Positions 1 to 13,036 of a stretch of DNA of 64,000 bases are shown piece by piece. The stretch lies in contig NC_135549.1 in the NCBI RefSeq assembly GCF_964340395.1, positions 5,770,001 through 5,834,000 of the forward strand, in the 5' to 3' direction. The first letter of the stretch is position 1, and each line of letters opens with the position of its first letter. The notes below the pieces were generated by a model, which did no database searches, had not been told where the DNA came from, and saw only the letters and a program-made list of their open reading frames with translations. This stretch comes from Glandiceps talaboti. Its lineage: Eukaryota; Hemichordata; Enteropneusta; Spengelidae. Both the position numbers and the translations under genes were made by a program.

Positions 1-404
1 GAAGTGAAACAAACCCAAAGAAGCTGTCACTAACACAGTATATCATCAATATTTAGAGTATATTGTTCCCTTTATCAGTTAGTATTTTCTTTTGCTAAAA
101 ACGTTCGACATATCATTTACACAATGTTTGTCATTGTATTTGTATACAGTGTATATATTAATCCTTAAGGTTGGATAATTGTATGCTATGTATTGTTAAC
201 CCCATGTCACTATAACATAATCATTGTACTACTAGTGAATGGTGACAACGGTCGTGGTTTGCCATGTGGCGGTAGGTTCCGTACATAGGGGAGGGGGAGA
301 GGCAACAGGGGTGTTTTTTCAACCTTCCAACCAGTTACACTTATATGTTACATTATACATATATCACTCTCTTCAAGATATCATGGATGCAGTAGGAGAA
401 ACAT

Positions 405-406
<2 letters not shown>
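1..406. other. Non-coding flank
   Basis: AT-rich sequence with no coding signal that I can support. Open frames here run only into the adjoining (AT)n tract. Confidence 0.6.

Positions 407-478
<72 letters not shown>
407..478. repeat. (AT)n microsatellite
   Basis: Uninterrupted AT dinucleotide tract that abuts the left terminus of the MITE beginning at 479. The reading frames through it (Ile-Tyr repeats) are artefacts. Confidence 0.97.
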
Positions 479-481
<3 letters not shown>

Positions 482-901
482 ACACCCAATCTGTGAAATT
501 GCCCAATTCATGAAATGTGCATGTAACTTTGCCCAGTTCATTAAATAGTCAACCTTATGCAAATGGGAGTATAGATTATAATCTAAAAGGGGCCATGTTA
601 AATTTTTGGGGAATAGTTTTGAACTGGGGTGTTGATTATCGAACTCTATTAAAACAAAAGCCACTCTGAATTATAATGAAATAATAATTGTGAAATGATG
701 AGTTTGGAAATAAATATTAATAAAGTTGCTTGATTCTTATTCTCTTTTGAGTGTGTCCTATAAAGATGCTCATTTCATTTACTGTGCATATCTTACAATA
801 CCCACTTAATAACCCTGGGCAACACGATTGACTATTTCTTGAACTGGGCAAAGTTATCTACCCATTTCATGAATTGGGCAATTTCACAGATTGGGTTTAA
901 C
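479..901 (+). mobile_element. MITE family M, copy 1 (long terminal inverted repeats)
   Basis: A 423-bp non-coding element whose ends are inverted repeats of about 75 bp. The left end begins GTTACACCCAATCTGTGAAA and the right end finishes in its complement, here slightly mutated (GGGTTTAAC instead of GGGTGTAAC). Inside the repeats the motif for 'cccaattcatgaaatg' recurs in both orientations. Two further full copies lie at 28237-28660 and 45861-46285 and a remnant at 1780-1834. It has no open reading frame, so it would be a non-autonomous DNA transposon. The superfamily is undetermined because no unambiguous target duplication is visible; all copies are flanked by AT/TA. Confidence 0.9.
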
Positions 902-937
902 ATTACATACAAACATTAAGTGCATAGTGTATGTAAC

Positions 938-1293
<356 letters not shown>

Positions 1294-1302
1294 ATATATA
1301 TA

Positions 1303-1630
<328 letters not shown>

Positions 1631-1641
1631 GTACATCAACA

Positions 1642-1683
1642 TCTCCTGACGAGTGGTTTACTCACGAAACAGGCTTGTAGAGA
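1642..1683 (+). ncRNA. Type I hammerhead ribozyme (family B, intact core, opposite strand)
   Basis: Plus-strand mirror of the ribozyme at 1589-1630: TCTC, CTGACGA (1646-1652), stem II GTGG/TCAC with one G-T wobble, GAA (1666-1668), stem III ACA/TGT, cleavage triplet GTA (H17 at 1679), GAGA. The single difference in stem II (A to G) keeps pairing as a wobble. Confidence 0.85.
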
Positions 1684-1719
1684 CGAAAAACCCGACTTGA
1701 TTTTCTTCTACCCTCAAAA
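1642..1719 (+). mobile_element. Hammerhead-bearing element, family B copy 2 (truncated)
   Basis: Near-perfect inverted copy of 1552-1630, separated by about 11 bp, so 1552-1719 can fold into a hairpin with a stem of more than 70 bp. The tail is cut after 'cttctaccctca' and passes into an (AT)-rich tract. Confidence 0.85.
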
Positions 1720-1779
1720 TATATATATATATATAAATATATATAAATATAAGTGAGATAAAATGTTATATATATATAT

Positions 1780-1834
1780 GCCCAATTCATGAAATGGTAG
1801 ATTTCATGAAATGGGTAATTTCACAGATTGGACT
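1780..1834. repeat. Remnant of MITE family M termini
   Basis: Contains 'gcccaattcatgaaatg' and 'atttcatgaaatgggtaatt' plus 'tcacagattgg', the two ends of the MITE fused with the interior deleted. Confidence 0.75.
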
Positions 1835-1837
1835 AAA

Positions 1838-2119
1838 CTATTCTTTACGGGGGTTTACTTCACAGCTGGCGAGCGAGTACTTGCCTTCATGGCGACATTT
1901 CGAGACCAGTTCGGATTTTTTGTTCAGTAACATACTCTCTTCAGCATTGATTATGCAAAGTTTCTCAGTTAAACAGAGGTTACAACGTTTCGTCTCACTT
2001 GTATAAGCAGCCGCTTGGGAGATGATATCCCACTTGATATTATATGGTATTATATGATTGTTATTTGGGCTAGCAGAGAACACATTTAAACAGCAATTTT
2101 TTAAACCACAAACACACAT
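1838..2119 (-). pseudogene. Penelope-like element, C-terminal coding remnant 1
   Basis: Minus-strand frame of 93 codons carrying the segment that in many PLE proteins follows the GIY-YIG nuclease: 'IKWDIISQA', then 'RCNLCLTEKLCII', 'LLNKKSEL' and 'SKCRHEGKYSL'. The same signature occurs at 31728-31880. The upstream reverse transcriptase and nuclease domains are absent, so this is a 5'-truncated relic. Its 3' side faces the cluster of hammerhead elements and (AT)n tracts at 0.9-1.7 kb, the order expected for a PLE with its terminal repeat. PLE assignment rests on motif recognition only. Confidence 0.7.
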
Positions 2120-2225
2120 TTACTCATGAGAAGCTACAGTACAGCACAGAGCTATCCAAACAAGTTTGGAATTTGAAGGAAAGGAACCAGCCATATAATG
2201 TCAAGTGGGATATCATCACCCAAGA
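2012..2225. repeat. Inverted repeat, 35-bp arms, within PLE sequence
   Basis: Arms 2012-2046 and 2191-2225 are reverse complements with about three mismatches (core 'gatgatatcccacttga'). The left arm is the part of PLE remnant 1 encoding 'YNIKWDII', so the right arm is a second, inverted PLE piece. This resembles the head-to-head arrangement of the neighbouring ribozyme elements. Confidence 0.75.
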
Positions 2226-2959
2226 TATCAACACGAAGGAATAACTTAGCAGACATGTATGGTTCGCCAGTTTACTTACCAGGTTGAGATAGTAACCTAT
2301 TCTCAACCAAGTCCCCCTTTTCAAGAAAAGTCACTTTTTTTACATTACTTATATAGTTTTTTTATTACTATTATCCAATGAAATCACCGTCGCAATGTCT
2401 TCTATATGATGGGACACAAGTGAAAGATGATGCTACCGGGCTGTTCCAACTTATCGCAAACACCACAGCCATGCTTTCATTAATCTTCATGTTGACAAGT
2501 CAGTAAGATTATTTTTAATCACAGCAGATTACAATATGTCAACACCTGGTCGTCTTGTCAGTCAACCGTCGGATTAGAGCCACAATTAAAACCATTTCTC
2601 TATGCAGCTAAATTTTAGAAGTATTTAGGCAAGGGGACCAAATTGCCGAAATGATAAGTATCGAAATATTGGCCTATGACAGTAGTACCTATTTCTGTTT
2701 TAAATTTCTAATCTTATAATCTAATCTAGAAAATCAACATATCATATTTACCAATGACAATATTTACACAGGTAAAAAACAAGGTGACAAGTTAAATGCA
2801 AAAGTGAAATATGGCGGCGCCCTTACATAGAATAGATAAGGTATTAGACGTCCCTCTGTACATATCATGGACAATGTACACGAAGTTGGAATTCAGCGTT
2901 CCATTATCGACAATTATTATTTATCTAGCTTATTGGATTATTTCTAGCACTTCCATCGC
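2226..2959. other. Non-coding stretch
   Basis: No repeat or gene recognised. A frame starting ATGGCGGCGCCC at 2811 runs straight into the microsatellite and has no supporting splice signals. Confidence 0.5.
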
Positions 2960-5025
<2,066 letters not shown>

Positions 5026-5031
5026 TTTATT
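5026..5031 (-). terminator. Candidate poly(A) signal of the GPCR gene
   Basis: AATAAA on the minus strand about 100 bp after the GPCR stop codon. It is the first canonical hexamer I see downstream. Confidence 0.45.
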
Positions 5032-5128
5032 TCCGAGAGCTATTTTTGCCATCTAAGGATTTCATCAGTCTCGTCTGTTTATCTTTACTTTGTTTTTGTT
5101 TACCGAACAATCAAATGTTGGCCGATTT

Positions 5129-6163
5129 CTACACATCAGTTCCTATGTTAGTCGTCGCACTGTTAGCATATGACGATGAATATGGATAGCCACCTTTGCG
5201 TTCTTTGCGGTAACATAAAAACGCTTTGGCGAAAGCTCTTCTACAGCGAGCGCTTGTTAACGTATATATAAATGGGTTGATGGAAGTGTTAACAAGCAAG
5301 AACCATCTATTGAGGGAGTAAATGCAGATCGAGAAATTGCCACCGTAAAAAGTACCCGTGGTCTGCCATATCAAGTGAATAACATATTTGTATGCAGCTG
5401 GCAGGGTACAAATAAAGAACACAACCGAAATACAGATGCATGTCACCAACACTTGAGTTTCGTCTGATTTCTTTGCAGTCCTTCGGTCCTTACCAAGTTT
5501 TTTAATGGATTTTTTGAAGTTTTTTACTGTCAGTGTGTACATGCAGGAGACCGTGACGATAGATGATAAGAACATGATGAAATACATGATGAAAATAGTG
5601 TGTTCTGCTTGGGTAGCTCGCATTTTGTCCGTATTTGCTAGTGCACACTGCACAAGCTTTGGCGTTGAACATAACAACCCAAGACCCCAGGTGCAGGCGA
5701 TAACTCTCGTAGTACGGCCTTTAGTGTTGAAAAGTCTTGCTTTCAATGGGTTACAGATACCCATATAACGTTCTATACTAATGATGGTTATCATCCAGAG
5801 TGACACGAAGAGTAGAACGGTGTGCAGGTATGTTAAGGCACAGTTAAATATCAAATCAGTGACTTGTCCATACGTCAATCGAATGATGTAGTACATCAAC
5901 ACCGAAAGTAACAGTAACATATCTGACATGGCGAGATTAACCAGATACCTATTAGTTAACGTCTTCATGTATCGTACCCGACAGAACACGAAAATGAAAG
6001 ATAGATTTAACAGTATGCCACAGGTAGAAATGATCGTTCCTCCGATGAAATAAGGTACGCCAGCAACAGCACATACGAAAGATTGAGGAGGCAAAGTCGA
6101 ATCGTTAACAGCTGAGTTTGGCGCGATGCTAGTATTCCCGGCAGAATAGGTGTAGGAAAACAT
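5129..6163 (-). CDS. Rhodopsin-class (family A) G protein-coupled receptor, peptide-receptor-like
   Basis: 344-residue seven-helix receptor on one coding exon. The first ATG (6163) has a good context (ACCACCATG), and an in-frame TGA lies at 6193-6191. Visible by residue: possible N-glycosylation at N10 and N20; TM1 about 36-62 with N53; TM2 with LAMSD (D81); C108 at the top of TM3, expected to bond C173 in the second extracellular loop; ERY (131-133) at the end of TM3; W159 in TM4; TM5 about 190-212; a basic third loop (KKSIKKLGKDRRTAKK); TM6 with CTLP (252-255); TM7 with NPFIY (296-300); a basic helix 8 with C317 as possible palmitoylation site. It should couple an extracellular, probably peptide, ligand to G proteins. 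Oddities: ERY for DRY, CTLP for CWxP, and no proline at the usual TM5 position. The subfamily cannot be fixed by eye. Confidence 0.93.
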   Translation of the reverse strand: MFSYTYSAGNTSIAPNSAVNDSTLPPQSFVCAVAGVPYFIGGTIISTCGILLNLSFIFVFCRVRYMKTLTNRYLVNLAMSDMLLLLSVLMYYIIRLTYGQVTDLIFNCALTYLHTVLLFVSLWMITIISIERYMGICNPLKARLFNTKGRTTRVIACTWGLGLLCSTPKLVQCALANTDKMRATQAEHTIFIMYFIMFLSSIVTVSCMYTLTVKNFKKSIKKLGKDRRTAKKSDETQVLVTCICISVVFFICTLPAAYKYVIHLIWQTTGTFYGGNFSICIYSLNRWFLLVNTSINPFIYTLTSARCRRAFAKAFLCYRKERKGGYPYSSSYANSATTNIGTDV

Positions 6164-6193
6164 GGTGGTATCTGTGTTTGTTAAGTCCACTCA

Positions 6194-6216
6194 CTGAAAT
6201 GAGAAACAAACAGAAA
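6194..6216 (-). promoter_or_regulatory. Splice acceptor upstream of the GPCR coding exon
   Basis: On the minus strand a pyrimidine-rich run (ctgtttgtttctcatttcag) ends in AG at 6195-6194, about 30 bp before the start codon. It implies a non-coding 5' exon further right and a coding region confined to this exon. Confidence 0.65.
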
Positions 6217-9200
6217 ATTGTATTTAGTGCTGCTTGTTGCTGGTATCTTGAACAAATATTTATTCGCAAACATCCATATGGTAATGATATACATCATAGT
6301 TCTATGTATCGCAAATTTAATCAAACGATACTTGCCTCCGAACTAAACATTTTGTAGAGAAACATTCTCACAAGTGGAATTTTTGGGTTTTGGGAAGTCT
6401 AAATAGCAATACAATAAACAAACAAATCTAACTTCCTGAGTAGTAGGTTTGTTTTCCTCTCGACAACTTAAACCTGACAACTACATGAACTAATCATAAG
6501 TTTATTAGCTAAATATCTTGTTTATACATATGTAGAGATATGTAAATGATAAAAAATGATATGTTCGTACTGCACAATGTTTGATAAAATATATATTTTA
6601 GCGTTGTTTTGTAGAACGAGACCCAATTTAATCATCATGAAACGATCAGCCACCGTAGCAAAGCACGTACCTATCGTTTCACAAAATATCCAAAAGTTAC
6701 GGACGAGAAGTTGGTTTTGCTACGACCGGTTTAATTACTTCAGTGACAAGTATCGGCCTATTGGCCGTAAAAACGTGGTCCGCAAACCGCAATTTTGCGT
6801 TCAAAGCTTTACCAGTTATCCCTATATGCCACGTTCACATAAGGGAAACCATTATTTCACACCTTGTTATTATAATTTTGCACTATATTATAAAGGGATG
6901 CATTGTATAGTTGAAGTTTATGCTATGATAACCTAACACGCGCACGTACATCACAAACGTTTTGCTTAAAATACTACGTAACTGGTATGCATAATCCTGG
7001 ATATTTCACAAAATATGTTGGTGTATATGTATTCTATTATTTGTGACATACTCACCAATTGCAGTGGTGTAAAAGATGTTGCCCCAAGTTTACCTGCTGT
7101 TAAATACCACGATAATAATGTGGAGCGATCAATGTTTCGATGTTTAACACATTGTCACCTTTTGCAGTTGGTCAAGTAACAAGCTGAGATCCGATATCCA
7201 CAACTGTAGCTGCAAGACGCTCCTTCAAAAGCTGTTTGACTTGGGCAATGAGTTGTTCCAAATGATATTTCCCGAGCTATTCGCTACTTTTAAACAGCGA
7301 ATCACACATGGGCCATATGCACTGCATACTATTTGCATGGTATTTGCATACTTAACCGACGAATCACCACCAACATAACATGTCATTGCATAATGTATGC
7401 ATATGATGTTTAGGTGTGTTTTGAAAGTGTTAAAGTCCATTTTACGCGACTGCGCCACTGGAAAGTATTAAAGACAATTTTACACCATAGATCAAATGAA
7501 CCTGGCACATAGGATGCTGCTATGTAGTAAGATATTTGTACAGGAAACAGAAGGCAGTCATTGTTCTAATCCAACGTTCTCATACTGCGTCCAGCAGTTA
7601 TATAGAGAAGGTCGTTGATAACACGGAAAAAGACAAGGGAACAAGGCTACGTACGGATATTATTACTGATCAAAGCAATCACGACGGTAAAGTGCTATCC
7701 TATAATGTTTTCATCATTTCCACGAAAAGAAATAAACCATAAGCAATTGCTAATTGCAGTGCTTATCATCAAACTATATATAGCTAGCAGTTGATTGATA
7801 ACTTAAAGTGTTATTTATCGTGGAGTTTTATCACCTGACTATTACTATTCAATAAAGTTGTAATAAGTGACGAAACATGAAATGTCAAATGTTCTACGAA
7901 TTCACACAAAGCAGCTTATGACAAAATGTGATTTCTAAAAATCTTTACAAACCATTCACTAGTCGTTTCAGTGAGTGATTGTGTTATTTGAATACCAACG
8001 ACTTCGCAGTAAAATAACGTACTCAACGAAACATATTGCCCACATAACTGCAATGTATTTCGTCTTGTGGTTGATATTTTGAACGAATCTGGTTTAAATG
8101 CATCAGATGATAACAAGGTAATAATTCATCACGTTGCCAGGAAGGCATCGACAGTGATCCATATGTTATGTATAATAATGCATTCATGGTCTTTCCTTTG
8201 TACTGCGAACTCGTCGGCTGTCGCATTCCATGAGAGCTGTGAGGAAAATTAATGGCTTTTGAAGGGCTTTGAATTATTATAGTCTAAAAGATACCCACTT
8301 ACTGTAAGGTCACGTTATTTCCAGAGGACGACGTACAATGAAACAGCGATGTACATGCCATAGGTACGAGGACAAGTATTTTATAAGATAAGAAACAGTA
8401 TAGCGGTGTGCAGATACGGACAGCATAAGAGGAACATGTGGATGCTTGCCACCTGACAGAAAGAAATTACCTTTAAAGTAATACGAAACACGGGCCTAGG
8501 AAAAGACGTATAATCACCAAGCAAATAATACGTATATGTCTACATATAAAGGGATAGTGACACGTTAGCATGCGAAACCTGGTAAGAGGTTGTGGTGATC
8601 ATGACAAACAGAATTATCTCGGGAAATGGAAAGCGCGATAAAAAAACCTCACTTTATTGTTATAGTGTATTTTGCAGAAGAGTGAACACAAAAGCTTTGA
8701 ATTCAGTGCGCAAGCTCGAGAGAGTACACACATTTAACGTATCATTAGTCTGAGTACATTTAGAAAGCTTTCGTTGCCAACTTTTGATTACGGGGAAATA
8801 ACTATGTTTCTTCCTCGAATCTTATCTTATTAAACAAAACAAATTTTCTAACAATAAATAATTGCAACAAATCAGTCCGTGAAGGTTTCAAATAAACGTT
8901 AAATTCACTTCACTAAACAGTATCGAGTTCGAATCTCCGTAAACAGCAAAGTGAACAAGAAGTAGTACAATCCTATCCATTACAGGTCCTGTATTTCATC
9001 AGCATAGTTTGCTTTGTGACCTCGTCCATATTTTCTTTTTCAACTTTGAATCTATAAATAATTAAAGGAGGCAATGAACGTTTAAATCATATCCATCATT
9101 TGCATCGTATGCAGAGCTTACACATTCGTTTTCATAAATGGAGAAATTATATACGACATGCATGCGCATATAAATTTATTTACAACATCACCTAATTCAT

Positions 9201-12200
9201 GCATTTCCTTTTCCGTTAAATTGTATTCTAGTCAGCACTATGCATTTTAGGAATTGTAAGTCAACATTTCTTGCACGTTTAAAGCGTCTATTCCTCAAAA
9301 AGTGCTATAGATAAGTTCGAACTAATCATCATCGTTTTTAAAATAAAAGGTAGTCATGAATCCATTTCCTCAAAAACAGTTTCCTGAAACATTTTCTTTT
9401 TTCCGACTATTCAACCTTTTAGATATCAGCGGTACCGTCAAACAATACTAACTACTTTTGCGCTACACGATTCTTTGTTCTAAATTGTTGTCGGTAATTT
9501 TATCTCGTATCTACCGAAAATAGCGGGAAATGTATAAATAATCAAAACACATCTGGTGTCGCATTTTCATCTAGCATCAAATGAGGCAACGATGAGGACC
9601 ACGTTGGTCCTTTAAACACTTAAAAGGAATGCAACCTATGTACCAATAGGCTCCGATAGCTTTGCCTTTCTGATTCACCTACATTCAGAAATATAGATCC
9701 TGCAAAACATCGTCAGTAAAATTTCGCAATTCAAATTACGCTATAAAACATGATTGACATTTGGAGCTTTTTTTTATCAATTTGATCACATTGTTTGTGT
9801 TTGTAAATACAACTGAACAAACATGTCGACTACCTAATTGAAAACGTGAATGATATAGATGTCACTTCAGTTGAATAATGAAATCGTTCTTTATTCGATT
9901 GGGTAATTGCATTTAGCTCTGGATGGTAAATAAAATATACGGCGAAAAGCATACAGTTTACTTGTAGCTTCCTTTCAAATAATTACATTTATTTTGAATT
10001 TCCTGTTTTGGACACATCCGATGTCGCAAACGTGTGATTGATGAACGTGACTGCTTTTGGGAATGTACCAACTTCACCGTATTCCCATGGCATCCTATAT
10101 GATGTGAAGTGATTAATAAATCAATTGATGGAAGTGTTTTACTAATAATAACGTGCCAAATGAGATGTTGATGATTGTTTTGAATCTATGATTCAATGTT
10201 GCTGTGAAGATAACATATCAACTAGATAGGACGTTGTTCTTTGACCCCATGCTGTAAAATGCCAAGTTGAATCGATTTTTACACTATCACTGATGGTTTT
10301 AGCACTCTAATTGGAGAAGACGATGTGTCGTAAAGTGGTTCGGAAATACAGTGTAAGGTTTCCCTTGATGTTATATTGAGTGCTAATGATATTTATTAGA
10401 CAGAACATTCCAAAGACCGTGAAAGCATTAAACACGGAGACAATATGATAAGAGATGGTTTTACTAATGTACAAATCTTTTACTTTTGTGCTAATGGTGT
10501 CTGACTATGACAATGCCAATTTCTCGACGATCGACGAATCTATCTGACAGACATTACATTCATGACATCTGGTAGTGTCTACGTTTTTGTTCAGTTGTAA
10601 ACATCTTCATAGCACTGCATACAAGTGTTGTTCGTGGAATGATTTAATTTTGAATAGTTTTTACCTATAAATGGCATAACCTTCAAAAATGTCCTCATTA
10701 TTTTTTTTTGTAGATTCTGAAGCCAACTATAGGCCAATGACCTCTTTCTGAATGGCACATTACCCTTAAAGCTCTTCGTTTAAGTTATTGTGGCTATTAA
10801 GGCTAATTTGTGTTTAATTGGTAACGTCAATTCCGAATGCGACTCACACTTATAATTGTGTTTACCATATCCGTTCAATTTTACCATGCTTATTTGTCAT
10901 TTGGGAAAAGCCGTGCCACTAAAATTGGTCCCGTATTCACAACTACCCATGATTACGGAATCCAAACGAGATTTCGATATTTAAAGTTCAATTCTAAAGA
11001 CTAACGAGTTAATTTATTGTTTGAAAGTTATCACACTAACTTTATATTTAAAGAGCACGGTGTAATGGACTTTGAGCAATCACAGCTTGGGTGCTTAAAA
11101 TTGTATTAACCCACTGTTATTCGTTTACGGTAGTAAACTTTTTTTGACAATCTTGTGCATGTATTATCTTCATAGAAAAAACCCACAAACGTTTTAAAGC
11201 TAAACTAGCTGCATCTGAACTCATGTTTTGATAACATTTTGTTAAATACCAAAACGTACTTGTAATATCGAACGCCTGGAATGGTATTGCATCACCTGTA
11301 CATGTATACATGTTAAATAAAATAAAGTTGATTGTTGGATTCGCAGCTAAAATGAGCGCCTTCAACAGATTTAAACCTTCCATTACAATATTAATGGATA
11401 AGATCGATCACTGCTTATCATGTTCAATGTCTGATTATTGAATTGGTATTTTAACACTTTTCAGTGAATACATTGTGGTTGGATGATCTGAAAAAAGATA
11501 CTACAGTTACAAACTAGTACACTTTTAACATGGTGACAGATTCAAAACCAAGTTTTCCCTCAAGATTTAAACTTGTCACTACACCACCTATGAATAATAT
11601 AGATGACTAACTAACAGATACGGTGTCTTTGATAAGTAAAGGACAACTATTAGCGAATATATATTTGATAAAGAAATCCCAGTTGCAGCTATGGCATCTT
11701 TAACAATATTTCTAAAATATGTCCATGTGAGAAATAAGTTTGTCATGCCGAACAGACCAGTATACATCATTAAAATTTATCACATGAATTAAAAACTGAT
11801 TTAAATTTGGGCAGTTATTTTCTACAATAACTTTGCACATAAATTGTTCTTTACAGTACATTTTATATGTAAGTTCTCATCCCACGTATACCTCATACGG
11901 TGCAAAATGTTATGACGTAGAATCATATGACGTTTTCATTTATCATCTTCCTTGAACGATGTTCATGTTGTAATCATATCCATACATGTTGTTCAAATTT
12001 TATATTGAGTCACATATTGTAATAACAAATGCACATTATTAAATGTTCAGCCAGGATCTCGGTACGGTCTGTCTTTCCAGGATGCAAGCACAACGTTTGT
12101 TTGAATGTAAATTATGGTAACGAATGGTATATTTCAACCATAAACACCGTTACGTTTGTGGTTGAAAGTGTTTGACTTTATTAGCTGTAAGGCATGTTCT

Positions 12201-12792
12201 CATGGAAGGAACTTTATATATTGCCTGTAGTTTTGACATTTGACATTCAAAGACTGAATTAGAGAAAATGCAACGACAGTTTTTATGAACAAAGGAATAG
12301 GGAAATTATAGATGAAGCGCTTTGATTACAAGGCTGTCTAAACTAGAAGCGTTGCAAAAGGGCATTATCGTGTTTGATAAAACACAATTGCCCTAATTGA
12401 CAAACATCTCTACATCAAGATACATATAGATTGCTTCGATCGGAAGTTTGATCAAAAGAACTTTCATCAAATTGAGAGTTCATGAACAGTTATAGACGTT
12501 CTATCAACTCTAATGTGTAAAACTAACATTTTTCATGTACGTGCCGGGTAAAAGAAATTGACTTAAAATCAACTCTGTAGGTAATATCTCACGTAAAAGT
12601 AGATACTAAGTAGATTTGAGATTGACAGGATCCAATTGTCTATCGCTGTCGGCTTGCATATAGATTGAATATACTAAACTAAGGCTTATAATCTCTGCAT
12701 CCATGTAATACAAAGGTTCACTTCTTCATCTCAATAAAGTCCACCAAAGATACATCACAACAGTATTCATTTAATTTTTCTTTTTCTTGGAA
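6217..12792. other. Non-coding stretch
   Basis: Long AT-rich interval. It should contain the intron and 5' UTR exon(s) of the GPCR gene, which I cannot locate. The 126-codon frame at 6556-6936 shows no recognisable domain. No repeat family of this window occurs here. Confidence 0.5.
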
Positions 12793-12793
12793 G

Positions 12794-12954
12794 GAAACTG
12801 CTATCATGACAAGCGACCAGACACGAAGATAGAAGAGGAAGTAAATGAGACGAATAGAAAGAACAATGATGTGTTAGGGGAAAATGGCAAACTAAAGGCA
12901 GAACTTAAATGGCTTAGAACAGTACAATTAAGGACAGAAGGAAACTCGGAATAA
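12794..12954 (+). CDS. Candidate 3'-terminal exon with coiled-coil/leucine-zipper character (partial)
   Basis: A run of 53 codons in one frame follows a strong pyrimidine tract and AG (tttaatttttctttttcttggaag) and ends in TAA at 12952-12954. The peptide is charged and helical, including 'KIEEEVNETNRKNND' and 'LGENGKLKAELKWLRT', with heptad spacing like the C-terminal part of a leucine zipper or coiled coil. Three AATAAA hexamers follow within 80 bp, which suits a terminal exon. I do not recognise the gene and see no matching upstream exon, so it could also be a pseudo-exon. Composition (Lys/Glu-rich, no stop) differs from the surrounding sequence. Confidence 0.35.
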
Positions 12955-12973
12955 TTTGTTTTATGAAAGATCC

Positions 12974-13036
12974 CGAATTTCAGCAATAAACGATAATTTT
13001 CAGCAATAAACACCGAATTTCAGCAATAAACGATAA
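12974..13036 (+). repeat. Three direct repeats each carrying AATAAA
   Basis: 'ttcagcaataaac' occurs three times, with AATAAA at 12985, 13005 and 13025. They lie just after the stop of the candidate terminal exon and could act as clustered poly(A) signals on the plus strand. Confidence 0.6.

Noticed and set aside
5129-6190. Longer GPCR start (353 residues)
   Set aside because: The extra nine codons begin with GTG directly behind the splice acceptor and an in-frame TGA; the first ATG is at 6163.
6556-6936. 126-codon open frame near the GPCR
   Set aside because: Antisense-side frame with no recognisable motif and an amino-acid mix typical of AT-rich non-coding DNA.
8925-8945. tRNA B-box-like GAGTTCGAATCTCC
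   Set aside because: No A box or cloverleaf can be made around it.
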